Positions 18,869 through 27,588 of a stretch of DNA of 64,000 nucleotides are shown here, in pieces (the stretch's first letter is position 1; each line of letters starts with the position of its first letter). This stretch comes from Pseudomonas abietaniphila (GTDB lineage Bacteria; Pseudomonadota; Gammaproteobacteria; Pseudomonadales; Pseudomonadaceae): positions 2,232,001-2,296,000 of the forward strand of contig NZ_CP155619.1 of NCBI RefSeq assembly GCF_039697315.1. The letters are read 5' to 3'. A program made the translations under genes and the position numbers. The notes beneath the pieces are model-generated. The model was not told the DNA's origin and did no database searches. It saw nothing but the letters and a program-made list of their open reading frames with translations.

Positions 18869-20449
18869 ATGCAGATTCTTGGTGAAACGATCATCGGTCA
18901 ACGTGCGGTTCGTGGTCAGGGAGGCGAGGTGTTCGCCCTCGCCGCCGCCACGGGAGAAGAACTGTCACCTACGTTTGGCACCAGCACGCCGGACGATGTG
19001 AACGCCGCGTGTGAACTGGCTGAAGCGTCGTTCGATCCCTACCGCCAACTGAGTGATGAACAACGGGCGACCTTCCTCGAAGCCATCGCCCAAGGTCTGC
19101 TGGACCTTGGCGATACGCTGACCGAGCGCGTTCACCTTGAAAGCGGCCTGCCAAAACCGCGCCTTGAAGGCGAACGGATGCGTACCGTCAACCAGCTCAA
19201 GCTGTTCGCCAGCCTGCTGCGAGACGGTCGTTGGCACGGTGCGGTGGTCGACACCGCTATGCCCGACCGCCAGCCACTGCCGCGCGCCGACCTGCGTCTG
19301 CGTCGCATCGGCCTGGGGCCGGTCGCCGTGTTTGGCGCCAGCAACTTTCCCCTGGCGTTTTCGGTGGCGGGCGGCGACACGGCTTCCGCGCTGGCTGCAG
19401 GTTGTCCGGTCATCGTCAAGGCGCACCCTGCGCACTTGGGCACTAGCGAACTGGTCGCTCGCGTCATTCAGAAAGCTGCACGGGATACCGGCATGCCCGA
19501 AGGTGTGTTTTCCATGCTGATCGACAAGGACATCTCCGTTGGCCAGGCCCTCGTCAGCCATCCGCTGATTTCAGCCGTCGGCTTCACGGGCTCACGCCGT
19601 GGCGGTCTTGCGCTGGTCGCGGCCGCTCAAGCGCGTCCGGTGCCGATTCCGGTCTATGCGGAGATGAGCAGCATCAACCCGGTGTTCCTACTGCCGGCCG
19701 CGCTGTCTGCGCGTGGCGAAAGCATCGCCAAGGGCTTCGTCGAATCGCTGATCCTGGGCGCGGGTCAGTTCTGCACCAACCCTGGCATCCTGCTGGCGCT
19801 GGAAAGCGATGCGCTGGAGACGTTCGTGTCCGCCGCTGCGACCGCTTTGGCTGACAAGACACCGACCACCATGCTGACGCCGAACATTCATGGCGCCTAC
19901 TGCAATGGCCTCAACAACCTGCACAAGGCATCGGGTGTGACACTGGTGGCAGAAGGTCGCGAACCTGAGGGTTCATTCCAGGCGCGTCCCGCGTTTTTCC
20001 GCACCGACTCAGCGACCTTCCTCGCCAATCCAGCCCTGGAAGACGAAAACTTCGGGCCGAGCGCACTGCTGATCGTCTGCAAGGACACGGCCGACCTGCA
20101 AAAAGTGGCCGCGAAGTTCGACGGGCAACTGACCGTCACTCTGCATTTCGACGACGGCGATCAGACGATCGCTCAAGCGTTGATGCCGACACTGGAGCGC
20201 AAGGCCGGGCGAATTCTGTTCAATGACTTCCCGACGGGCGTCGAAGTGAGCTATTCGATGGTTCACGGCGGCCCGTTCCCGGCGACCTCCGACAGTCGCA
20301 GCACCTCAGTCGGCGCCACTGCCATTGACCGCTTCCTGCGGCCTGTCTGCTATCAAAGCGTTCCAGACTCGCTGCTGCCGCCAGCCCTTCAGCACGGCAA
20401 CCCGTTGAAGACTTGGCGTCTGGTGAACGGTCAGTTGGTCAAAGACTGA
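18869..20449 (+). CDS. Alpha-ketoglutaric semialdehyde dehydrogenase (2,5-dioxovalerate dehydrogenase)
   Basis: The enzyme oxidises 2,5-dioxopentanoate to 2-oxoglutarate with NAD(P), the last step of several sugar-acid and hydroxyproline routes. The 526-residue protein has the KGSADH-type motif FGASNFPLAFSVAGGDTASA in place of the usual PWNFP, the catalytic Glu in YAEMSSINPVF and the catalytic Cys in GAGQFCTNPG. These traits separate it from ordinary succinate semialdehyde dehydrogenases. AAGAGGTGTTGAACA provides the ribosome-binding site for ATG 18869. It stands alone: no dehydratase, transporter or regulator of a sugar-acid pathway is adjacent, so the upstream substrate cannot be named. Confidence 0.88.
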   Translation: MQILGETIIGQRAVRGQGGEVFALAAATGEELSPTFGTSTPDDVNAACELAEASFDPYRQLSDEQRATFLEAIAQGLLDLGDTLTERVHLESGLPKPRLEGERMRTVNQLKLFASLLRDGRWHGAVVDTAMPDRQPLPRADLRLRRIGLGPVAVFGASNFPLAFSVAGGDTASALAAGCPVIVKAHPAHLGTSELVARVIQKAARDTGMPEGVFSMLIDKDISVGQALVSHPLISAVGFTGSRRGGLALVAAAQARPVPIPVYAEMSSINPVFLLPAALSARGESIAKGFVESLILGAGQFCTNPGILLALESDALETFVSAAATALADKTPTTMLTPNIHGAYCNGLNNLHKASGVTLVAEGREPEGSFQARPAFFRTDSATFLANPALEDENFGPSALLIVCKDTADLQKVAAKFDGQLTVTLHFDDGDQTIAQALMPTLERKAGRILFNDFPTGVEVSYSMVHGGPFPATSDSRSTSVGATAIDRFLRPVCYQSVPDSLLPPALQHGNPLKTWRLVNGQLVKD

Positions 20450-20500
20450 CCGACCTGCTGAACGGCCACTCACTGTAGCTCCCGTCGGGCACAGTGTTTA

Positions 20501-20532
20501 CCTGTAGGCGTGGGCGTGCTCGCGTCTACAGG
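20501..20532 (+). other. Hairpin downstream of the semialdehyde dehydrogenase gene
   Basis: CCTGTAG and CTACAGG form a 7-bp perfect stem around GCGTGGGCGTGCTCGCGT. It resembles a degenerate REP and may end or stabilise the dehydrogenase mRNA. It lies between convergent genes. Confidence 0.45.
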
Positions 20533-20581
20533 TGAATCAATTCACACAAATCGCCTCTTTGCCGGCATCCCGATGGGTTAA

Positions 20582-21190
20582 TCAGTCGTCAACCCGCTCC
20601 AGAACCTTGCCGACAACCTCATCACCAATCACCAAGAAATGCCCGCCCGCCACGTGATGCAGCGTGCGCAATTCATCATGCCCCTCGAAATGCCAGTGCC
20701 CGTCGGAGAACACACGCTCGTCCGCCCAGGCCGCCACCACCTCGCCGATGAACAGGTCGTACTGAGCCTGGTTGTGCGGCTCCGGCATCAACCGGCACTC
20801 CAGCCACGCCGCGCAGCCTTCCAGCAGCGGAGCCTCGACGATCTCCCCGGTAAAGGTCTGCAGACCGTACGCCTTGAACTTGTCGAGGTCCTTTTCCCGA
20901 GAGATTTCCAGCCCCGACGTCGAGCCGACCGTTTCGACGACATCGAGTTGACTGATCGTTGGCACGTTAATCACGAAGGTCCCCGAGCCCTCCACCAGTT
21001 GCCGGGTCCATACCGACTTATCCATCACCACCGTGACTTTGGGTGGCTGAAAATCCAGCGGCATCGCCCACGCTGCCGCCATGATGTTGCGCTGGCCGTC
21101 ATGCGCCGCGCTCACGAGAACGGTCGGACCGTGATTGAGCAAGCGATAGCATTTGGCGAGAGGGACAGAACGGCAATGAGCGGCGGTCAT
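20582..21190 (-). CDS. Flavin reductase-like domain protein
   Basis: The 202-residue protein belongs to the FMN-binding split-barrel flavin reductase-like group. It has the N-terminal PTVLVSAAHDGQRNIMAAAW and PPKVTVVMDKSVWTRQLVEGSGTFVINVP segments that bind flavin, and a C-terminal HLD-type tail. Such proteins supply reduced flavin or act as small FMN-dependent reductases. There is no partner monooxygenase next to it, so the substrate is unknown. It diverges from the zinc transporter operon; the shared upstream region holds a Zur-like site that may affect both. Confidence 0.85.
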   Translation of the reverse strand: MTAAHCRSVPLAKCYRLLNHGPTVLVSAAHDGQRNIMAAAWAMPLDFQPPKVTVVMDKSVWTRQLVEGSGTFVINVPTISQLDVVETVGSTSGLEISREKDLDKFKAYGLQTFTGEIVEAPLLEGCAAWLECRLMPEPHNQAQYDLFIGEVVAAWADERVFSDGHWHFEGHDELRTLHHVAGGHFLVIGDEVVGKVLERVDD

Positions 21191-21338
21191 GGGGATGATC
21201 CTGAAGGGAGGGAATGAAACTGGACAGGAAATTACAGGTTTTGTCGCGATGGGAAAACGTCACCTCGCCCACATTCGCAAACTGTCGCATTCCTGAATCG
21301 CTCCAAAATACCCCTTTCCACTCGCCTGAAAATAGTGA

Positions 21339-21353
21339 TGTAATACTATAACA
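21339..21353. promoter_or_regulatory. Candidate Zur-type operator upstream of the metal ABC operon
   Basis: TGTAATACTATAACA is a near-palindrome (TGTAATA, C, TATAACA) like the TGTTATA-type half-sites of gammaproteobacterial zinc uptake repressor boxes. It lies 22 bp before the first small ORF of a zinc-type ABC operon. The match is imperfect, and assignment rests on position as much as sequence. Confidence 0.5.
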
Positions 21354-21374
21354 AAACATTTCAGGCCTTTATCC

Positions 21375-21512
21375 GTGAAATCTGCTCCTCGACTTTCCCC
21401 GAATATCGCGACGTCCGCGCTCGCTCAGTCCGCAGGCAAGCGCGTGCTGATTTCACTGATCTTGCTTGCGCTGTTGTGGATCGGCATTGCGTGGGCGGTG
21501 GCGATTCCATGA
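21375..21512 (+). CDS. Small single-pass membrane protein (45 aa) leading the metal ABC operon
   Basis: The ORF runs from GTG 21375 to a TGA that overlaps the ATG of the ATPase gene (ATGA at 21509-21512). The product is 45 residues: a polar, basic N-terminus (KSAPRLSPNIATSALAQSAG), then one hydrophobic helix (VLISLILLALLWIGIAWAVA). The four-base overlap and the position right behind the Zur-like site make it very likely a translated first cistron. It may be an accessory subunit, or its translation may simply couple to the ATPase gene. No named family is recognised. Confidence 0.65.
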   Translation: MKSAPRLSPNIATSALAQSAGKRVLISLILLALLWIGIAWAVAIP

Positions 21513-22261
21513 GTGCGGCGATCGATCTGCACGACCTCACGGTCACGTACGAACGCCGTCCGGCGGTGCATCACGTCAGCGGGCGATTCGCTGCAGGTAG
21601 CCTCACGGCGATTGTCGGGCCCAACGGTGCGGGCAAGTCGACCTTGATCAAGGCGATTGCGGGCACCTTGAAACCTGCCATGGGACGCGTGGACCGTGGC
21701 AGTCTGGCGACTCGACACATCGGCTATCTGCCACAGGCCGCCGAGATTGATCGCAGCTTTCCGTTGAGCGTGGCGGACACCGTGATGATGGGCGCCTGGC
21801 GCAGCATCGGTGCGTTTCGTGGCGCCTCGCGCAAGCATGCCGAACAGGCACAGGAAGCGTTGAAAGCGGTCGGCCTGGAAGGCTTCGAAGAGCGCAGCAT
21901 CAGCTCGTTGTCATCGGGGCAATTTCAACGGGTGTTGTTCGCCCGACTGTTGTTGCAGGACGCGTCGGTGATCCTGCTGGATGAGCCCTTTACGGCCATC
22001 GACGCCCGCACCACGCGCGACCTGCTCAAGCTGATCAGCACCTGGCACGGTCAAGGCCGTACCGTGATCGCGGTGCTTCACGACATTGAACAAGTCCGCC
22101 AGCATTTCCCCAGCACGTTGCTGCTGGCCCGCGAAACCATCGCGTGGGGCAACACCGCTGACATCCTCCATGCCGACAATTTGCGTCGCGCCAAGAACAT
22201 GGCCGAGCACTGGAATCCTGACGCGCAAGTGTGTGCAGCCGATCAGGAGGAAATGCTGTGA
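21509..22261 (+). CDS. Metal ABC transporter ATP-binding protein (zinc/manganese family)
   Basis: The 250-residue ATPase powers uptake through the permease encoded next. From ATG 21509 it shows Walker [10 protein letters not shown] (residues 37-45), signature SSLSSGQFQRVLFARLLLQ, Walker B VILLDEPFTAID and the switch His in VIAVLHDIEQV. I chose 21509 (MSAAIDLHDLTVTYERRP) rather than an upstream in-frame codon because it gives the ATGA overlap with the small ORF. Its end overlaps the permease start (GTGA). Together with the binding protein this is a complete metal importer of the cluster A-I family; zinc is the likeliest substrate. Confidence 0.92.
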   Translation: MSAAIDLHDLTVTYERRPAVHHVSGRFAAGSLTAIVGPNGAGKSTLIKAIAGTLKPAMGRVDRGSLATRHIGYLPQAAEIDRSFPLSVADTVMMGAWRSIGAFRGASRKHAEQAQEALKAVGLEGFEERSISSLSSGQFQRVLFARLLLQDASVILLDEPFTAIDARTTRDLLKLISTWHGQGRTVIAVLHDIEQVRQHFPSTLLLARETIAWGNTADILHADNLRRAKNMAEHWNPDAQVCAADQEEML

Positions 22262-23127
22262 CGCTCTATAGCCTGCTGATTCAGCCCTTCGTCGATTTCG
22301 GTTTCATGCGCCGGGCGTTGGTGGCCTGTCTGGCACTGGGTATTGGCTCAGGTCCCGTCGGCGTTCTGTTGATGCTTCGGCGCATGAGTCTGGTGGGCGA
22401 TGCCATGAGCCATGCGGTTCTGCCCGGCGCAGCGGTGGGCTTCCTGTTCGCCGGGTTGTCGCTGCCGGCGATGGGTTTTGGCGGATTGATTGCCGGGCTT
22501 GCCGTCGCGCTGTTGTCTGGCCTGGTGAGTCGTTTCACCACCCTGCGCGAGGACGCCAGTTTCGCCAGTTTCTACCTGACGTCGCTTGCAGCCGGCGTGT
22601 TGATCGTCTCGCTTCACGGTTCCAACGTGGACCTGCTGCACGTGCTGTTCGGCACCATTCTGGCCATCGATGATCAGGCCATCTTCATGGTCGGCGCCAT
22701 TGCTTCGTTCACGCTGATCCTGCTCGCACTGATCTACCGCCCACTGATCCTGGAATGCTTCGATCCCGGTTTTCTGCGGGCAGTCGGCGGTCGCGGATCG
22801 CTGTATCACGTGCTGTTTCTGCTGCTCGTGGTGCTTAATCTCGTGGCGGGCTTCCAGGCACTTGGCACGCTGATGGCCGTCGGCATGATGATGCTGCCGG
22901 CGACCGTTGCGCGTTTCTGGTCGAGTTCGCTGACCGGCATGATCGTGATTTCCACCGTCGTCGCAACGCTGTCGGGCTTTATCGGCCTGATCGTTTCCTA
23001 CCACGCCAGCGTGGCGTCGGGTCCTGCCATCGTCCTGACCGCCAGCGCCTTCTACTTGTTCTCACTGTTCTTTGGACGCAGCGGTTTTCTGCGCCGTCTG
23101 TTCCCGAGGGTTCACCTGTCCGGCTGA
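22258..23127 (+). CDS. Metal ABC transporter permease (ZnuB/MntB family)
   Basis: The 289-residue inner-membrane permease starts at GTG 22258 (VTLYSLLIQPFVDFGFMRRAL), overlapping the ATPase stop by four bases. It has about eight hydrophobic segments. The cytoplasmic coupling region has MSLVGDAMSHAVLPGAAVGF, the family signature; GFQALGTLMAVGMMMLPAT is also typical. It forms the membrane channel with the ATPase and receives the metal from the binding protein encoded 26 bp downstream. Confidence 0.92.
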   Translation: MTLYSLLIQPFVDFGFMRRALVACLALGIGSGPVGVLLMLRRMSLVGDAMSHAVLPGAAVGFLFAGLSLPAMGFGGLIAGLAVALLSGLVSRFTTLREDASFASFYLTSLAAGVLIVSLHGSNVDLLHVLFGTILAIDDQAIFMVGAIASFTLILLALIYRPLILECFDPGFLRAVGGRGSLYHVLFLLLVVLNLVAGFQALGTLMAVGMMMLPATVARFWSSSLTGMIVISTVVATLSGFIGLIVSYHASVASGPAIVLTASAFYLFSLFFGRSGFLRRLFPRVHLSG

Positions 23128-23153
23128 TCGTTCTCTCATCGCAAGGAAATCAC

Positions 23154-24041
23154 ATGAAACGTTTGACGCTTCTGACCGCCGCACTGGCGTTGTCGGGCCT
23201 GGCTGACTTCGCCCAGGCAAAAAACCTGGAAACCGTCGCATCCTTCACGGTCATCGCCGACATGGTGCACAACGTGGGCGGCGATCACGTCCACGTCACC
23301 TCGCTGATCGGGCCCAATGGCGATCCACACGTCTATGAACCGACGCCCAACGACGCGCAGGCACTGAAGAAAGCTGACGTTGTGTTTGTCAGCGGTCTGC
23401 ACCTGGAAGGCTGGCTGGATCGACTGATCACGGCGTCCGGGTACAAGGGCGAGCCGGTGGTGCTGTCCAACGGCATCATGACCCGCAGCATGGAAGAAGA
23501 CGGCGAGAAGATCACCGACCCACATGCCTGGAACAGCGCAGTAAACGGCATCGTGTACGTCAGAAATATCATCAAGGCACTGCAGAAAGCCGACCCGGAC
23601 AATGCGGCTGACTACAAGGCAAATGGCGACAAGTACATCGCGCAATTGCAGGACATGGACGCCTATGCGCGCGCGCAGATTAGCGCGATCCCGGTCGCGC
23701 AACGCAAGGTGCTGACCTCTCACGATGCCTTTGGCTATTTCGGTGATGCCTATGGCGTGACCTTCCTGTCGCCGCTGGGTTTTTCGACGGAAACCGAAGC
23801 GTCAGCCGCTGATGTCGGCAAGTTGATCACCCAGATCAAGCAGGAGCATGTCAGCGCTTACTTCTTCGAGAACTCCGGCGACCCGCGCCTGGTGCAGCAG
23901 ATCGCCAAGGCCAGCGGCGCGCACCCGGGCGGTGAACTGTATGTGGAGTCGTTGTCACCCGCCGACGGTCCGGCTGCCACCTACGTGAAGATGTTTCGCT
24001 ACAACGTGGACAAGATGACGGCGGCGATGAGAGGCCAGTAA
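23154..24041 (+). CDS. Periplasmic metal-binding protein of the ABC importer (zinc type)
   Basis: The 295-residue protein has a signal peptide ending near AQA (residue 22) and belongs to the TroA/ZnuA cluster 9 fold. Metal ligands can be placed by motif: His in DPHVYEPTPND, His in ITDPHAWN, His in SHDAFGYF and Asp in SLSPADGPAATY. Three His plus Asp favours zinc over manganese, where the third ligand is usually Glu. It lacks the long His/Asp-rich loop of ZnuA. AAGGAA lies upstream of ATG 23154. A BIME follows the gene and separates it from convergent mdeB. Confidence 0.92.
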   Translation: MKRLTLLTAALALSGLADFAQAKNLETVASFTVIADMVHNVGGDHVHVTSLIGPNGDPHVYEPTPNDAQALKKADVVFVSGLHLEGWLDRLITASGYKGEPVVLSNGIMTRSMEEDGEKITDPHAWNSAVNGIVYVRNIIKALQKADPDNAADYKANGDKYIAQLQDMDAYARAQISAIPVAQRKVLTSHDAFGYFGDAYGVTFLSPLGFSTETEASAADVGKLITQIKQEHVSAYFFENSGDPRLVQQIAKASGAHPGGELYVESLSPADGPAATYVKMFRYNVDKMTAAMRGQ

Positions 24042-24111
24042 TGACCGGGATGATCGGTGCATCACTGAACCGAAATGATCATCCCTGTCTGTCACGGCGC
24101 AATCTTTGACG

Positions 24112-24198
24112 GTGGGAGCGAATTCATTCGCGAGGCGGCGGCGCAGCCGATAAAGCTGTGTCGGCCGAACTATGTTTCGCGAATGAATTCGCTCCCAC
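24112..24198. repeat. BIME: two perfect inverted REP sequences between znuA-like and mdeB-like genes
   Basis: The 22-bp sequence at 24112-24133 (starting GTGGGAGCGAATTC) is repeated exactly, inverted, at 24177-24198. The 43-bp spacer contains a smaller GC-rich hairpin. This is the standard Pseudomonas REP pair between convergent genes and may act as a transcription barrier. Confidence 0.92.
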
Positions 24199-24216
24199 AG
24201 GTTGTTCCGCGCAAAG

Positions 24217-26922
24217 TCAGCACGTCCAGGACGCTTCGCTGTCAGCCTCAATCCCATATTTCTCGATCACTTGAGCGGCGACATCCGCCGCCAATGTCCC
24301 CTCCTCCACCAACGCGGTCACCGCCGCGAGGACAATGTGATACCGGTCGACTTCGAAGAAACCCCGCAGCCGCGCACGGGTGTCGCTGCGGCCAAAACCA
24401 TCGGTGCCCAATACCGTGTAATCACTCGTTACGTAAGACCCGATCAATTGCGGCAGCGCTCGCACATAGTCAGAAGCGGCAATCACAGGCGCGCCTTTGG
24501 GCAGACACTCGTCCAGATGGCTGACGCGCTTTTCGTCACGGGGATGCAGCCGGTTCCAGCGCTCGACGTCACGTGACGCTCGCGCCAGCTCGGTAAAGCT
24601 GGTGACGCTCCAGATTTCGCTGTCGATCTGCCACTCCTGCGCCAGCAATTCAGCGGCTGCAATCACCTCACGCAGAATCGTACCCGAGCCCATCAAGCGC
24701 ACCTTGCCTCTGGCGTCGGCGGCCATCTGGTCACCGAAACGGTACATGCCGCGAATGATCGACGACTCAACCCCCTCCACAAGTGAAGGCTGAGCGTAGT
24801 TTTCGTTCATCAGCGTGACGTAGTAGAACTCATCGACATCGTGCTCCAGCATCTGGCGCATGCCGTGATCGAGGATGACCGCAAACTCGCTGGCGAACGC
24901 AGGGTCATAGGCACGGCAATTCGGCACGGTGGACGCCATCAGGTGACTGGAGCCGTCCTGATGCTGCAAGCCCTCACCGCCCAGCGTGGTTCGCCCTGCC
25001 GTGGCGCCCAGCAAGAATCCACGCGCGCGCTGATCGGCCGCGGCCCAGATCAGGTCGCCGACACGCTGAAAGCCGAACATCGAGTAGTAGATATAAAACG
25101 GCAGCATGCGCAGGCCATGCGCGGAGTAACTGGTGGCCGCCGCCACCCACGAACTGATCGCCCCGGCCTCACTGATGCCCTCTTCCAGAATCTGGCCGTT
25201 GGTGGCCTCGCGATAACTCAAAATCGACCCGATGTCCTCGGGTTCGTAACGCTGGCCGACGCTGGAATAAATCCCGATCTGCTTGAACAGATTCGCCATG
25301 CCGAATGTGCGCGCCTCGTCCGCCACGATGGGCACCACACGCGGGCCAAGCTGTTTGTCCTTGAGCAGGTTGCCGAGCATCCGCACGAAGGCCATGGTGG
25401 TCGACATCTCCTTGCCGTCCGCCTGGGTAGCGAAGCTGGCCCAAGATTCCCGCGCCGGCACTGCGAGGCCGGACGCGACGCTGCTGCGGCTTGGCATCGA
25501 CCCGCCCAAGGCCTGACGACGCTGTTGCAGGTAACGCATTTCTGCGCTGTGGGCCTCGGGCTTGAGGAAGCTCAACTGCTCGGTCTGATCGTCGCTCAAC
25601 GGCAAATTAAAGCGGTTGCGGAAGTTGATCAGCGCCTCGCGATCCAGTTTTTTCTGCTGGTGCGTCGTCATCTTGCCTTGTCCGGCTTCACCCATGCCGA
25701 AACCCTTTTTGGTCTGCGCAAGGATCACGGTAGGACGGCCTTTGTGCCGAGTGGCCGCGTCATACGCCGCAAAGATTTTCACCAAATCATGGCCGCCACG
25801 CTTGAGCCGATCGATCTGCTGATCAGTCAAGCCTTCGGCCAGTGCGCGCAGTGCCTCGTTCTGACCGAAGAAATGCTCGCGGTTGTACCCACCGTCCTTG
25901 GCCGCGAAGGTCTGGAACTGACCGTCAACGGTCTGCGACAGCGCGCGAACCAGCGACCCGTCGTGATCACGGGCAAACAAGGCGTCCCAGTCAGAACCCC
26001 AGACCAGCTTGATCACGTTCCAGCCCGCCCCGCTGAATAACGCCTCCAGCTCGTCAATGATCCGACCGTTGCCCCGCACCGGCCCGTCCAGGCGTTGCAG
26101 GTTGCAGTTGACCACCCACGTCAGATTGTCGAGCCCTTCACGGGCTGCCAGCGTCAGCGCCGACATGCTTTCCGGCTCATCCATCTCACCGTCGCCGAAC
26201 ACGCCCCAGACATGCCGGGTCGAGGTGTCCTGCAATCCGCGGTGCTGCAGATAGCGCATGAACCGCGCCTGATAAATCGAGCTGATGGGGCCAATGCCCA
26301 TGGAGCCGGTCGGGAACTGCCAGAAGTCGGACATCAACCAAGGGTGTGGATAACTTGAGAGCCCGCGAGCACCCGACTTGAGTGCCCCGATCTCCTGCCG
26401 GTAATGCGCCAGATCCTCTTCACTCAAGCGCCCTTCGAGAAACGCCCGCGCATAGATACCCGGCGCCGAATGCGGCTGATAAAACACCAGATCGCCGCCA
26501 TGGTGGTCGCCCTTGGCACGGAAGAAATGGTTGAAGCCCACTTCGAACAAATCCGCAGCGCTGGCGTAGCTGGCGATGTGTCCGCCCAGTTCGCCGTAAG
26601 CCTGGTTGGCGCGCACGACCATGGCCAGAGCGTTCCAGCGCATCAACGACGCCAGACGCTCCTCAATGGCCAGGTCCCCCGGAAACGCCGGTTGCTGAGC
26701 CACGCCAATCGTATTGATGTACGGCGTCCCAAGCGCAGGTTGCCAGCCGATTCTCGGATCACGCGCCAATTGCGCCAACCTGTCGAGAATCTCACGCGCG
26801 CGCTCAGCGCCGGCGTTATCCACAAGCGACATTAGCGCTTCCTGCCACTCGGTCATTTCCAACTGATCGTGATGGCTTCGCGCGGCCACGGCCGCGGGAA
26901 CACTGGAATCGAAATGGCTCAT
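24217..26922 (-). CDS. mdeB: Homodimeric pyruvate dehydrogenase-type E1 (MdeB / alpha-ketobutyrate dehydrogenase-like)
   Basis: The protein is about 901 residues, full length for AceE-type E1. I chose ATG 26922 (MSHFDSSVPAAV) because GGAGG sits five bases upstream; an in-frame GTG just before overlaps that site. The thiamine diphosphate motif is GVFGDGEMDEPESMSAL with VVNCNLQRLDGP. Family marks include FWQFPTGSMGIGPISSIYQARF and DGSSHLMASTVPN. No E2 or E3 gene is adjacent, so it is not the housekeeping aceEF. A divergent Lrp-type regulator stands next to it, as in the P. putida mdeR-mdeAB locus, where MdeB oxidises 2-oxobutyrate from methionine. Here mdeA is missing. The substrate is inferred. 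Confidence 0.82.
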   Translation of the reverse strand: MSHFDSSVPAAVAARSHHDQLEMTEWQEALMSLVDNAGAERAREILDRLAQLARDPRIGWQPALGTPYINTIGVAQQPAFPGDLAIEERLASLMRWNALAMVVRANQAYGELGGHIASYASAADLFEVGFNHFFRAKGDHHGGDLVFYQPHSAPGIYARAFLEGRLSEEDLAHYRQEIGALKSGARGLSSYPHPWLMSDFWQFPTGSMGIGPISSIYQARFMRYLQHRGLQDTSTRHVWGVFGDGEMDEPESMSALTLAAREGLDNLTWVVNCNLQRLDGPVRGNGRIIDELEALFSGAGWNVIKLVWGSDWDALFARDHDGSLVRALSQTVDGQFQTFAAKDGGYNREHFFGQNEALRALAEGLTDQQIDRLKRGGHDLVKIFAAYDAATRHKGRPTVILAQTKKGFGMGEAGQGKMTTHQQKKLDREALINFRNRFNLPLSDDQTEQLSFLKPEAHSAEMRYLQQRRQALGGSMPSRSSVASGLAVPARESWASFATQADGKEMSTTMAFVRMLGNLLKDKQLGPRVVPIVADEARTFGMANLFKQIGIYSSVGQRYEPEDIGSILSYREATNGQILEEGISEAGAISSWVAAATSYSAHGLRMLPFYIYYSMFGFQRVGDLIWAAADQRARGFLLGATAGRTTLGGEGLQHQDGSSHLMASTVPNCRAYDPAFASEFAVILDHGMRQMLEHDVDEFYYVTLMNENYAQPSLVEGVESSIIRGMYRFGDQMAADARGKVRLMGSGTILREVIAAAELLAQEWQIDSEIWSVTSFTELARASRDVERWNRLHPRDEKRVSHLDECLPKGAPVIAASDYVRALPQLIGSYVTSDYTVLGTDGFGRSDTRARLRGFFEVDRYHIVLAAVTALVEEGTLAADVAAQVIEKYGIEADSEASWTC

Positions 26923-27044
26923 AGACACCTCCGGTTAAGTACGGAAAAGTCTATGCTTCGGCGTGCAGATTTAATGACCGATCTACACGATCTTCGCCCC
27001 GTCTAACGGCATAAAACGCTCCAAAAAAGGCAGATTGAAGCACG

Positions 27045-27506
27045 ATGAACTTCGACAGCATTGACCTGAAAATCCTCCGCGAGCTGCAACGAGACAGCAG
27101 TCTTTCGAACGTTGAGCTCGCCAAGCGCGTGCACCTTTCACCTTCACCGTGCCTGGCACGCGTCAAAGCGCTAGAAGTCTCCGGCTGCATTCGCGAATAC
27201 GTAGCGCTGCTGGCGCCCGAACACCTCGGGCTGCGGCTGAACGTGTTCATTTCCATCAGCCTGAAGGAACAAAGCCGCGAAGCGCTGCAGAATTTCGAGC
27301 GACGGGTGTGCGAGTGCGAAGAAGTGATGGAGTGCTACCTGATGACCGGCGACGCCGACTATCTGCTGCGCGTGGTGATGGCGGACATGCAGGCGCTTGA
27401 ACATTTCATCATCGAACGCCTGTCACCGATGCCGGAAGTGGAGAAGATCCGCTCCAGCCTTTCGCTTAAACAGGTGCGCTACAAGACTGCGCTGCCGTTG
27501 CGTTGA
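27045..27506 (+). CDS. mdeR: Lrp/AsnC-family regulator, MdeR-like
   Basis: The 153-residue protein has an N-terminal helix-turn-helix (DLKILRELQRDSSLSNVELAKRVHLSPSPCLARVKAL) and a C-terminal RAM ligand-binding domain (VFISISLKEQSREALQNFERRV, MTGDADYLLRVV). It diverges from the E1 gene with 122 bp between start codons, the normal layout for an Lrp-type activator of one neighbouring operon. In P. putida, MdeR activates methionine gamma-lyase and MdeB. The ligand is probably an amino acid such as methionine or a branched-chain one. Confidence 0.85.
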   Translation: MNFDSIDLKILRELQRDSSLSNVELAKRVHLSPSPCLARVKALEVSGCIREYVALLAPEHLGLRLNVFISISLKEQSREALQNFERRVCECEEVMECYLMTGDADYLLRVVMADMQALEHFIIERLSPMPEVEKIRSSLSLKQVRYKTALPLR

Positions 27507-27588
27507 CGAACCCAGGACGGGGATGATAGGTCAATGCTTGTATGCTGGCGCACCCGATAGCAGCCAGCATTGATGAAAAGGAACCTCG

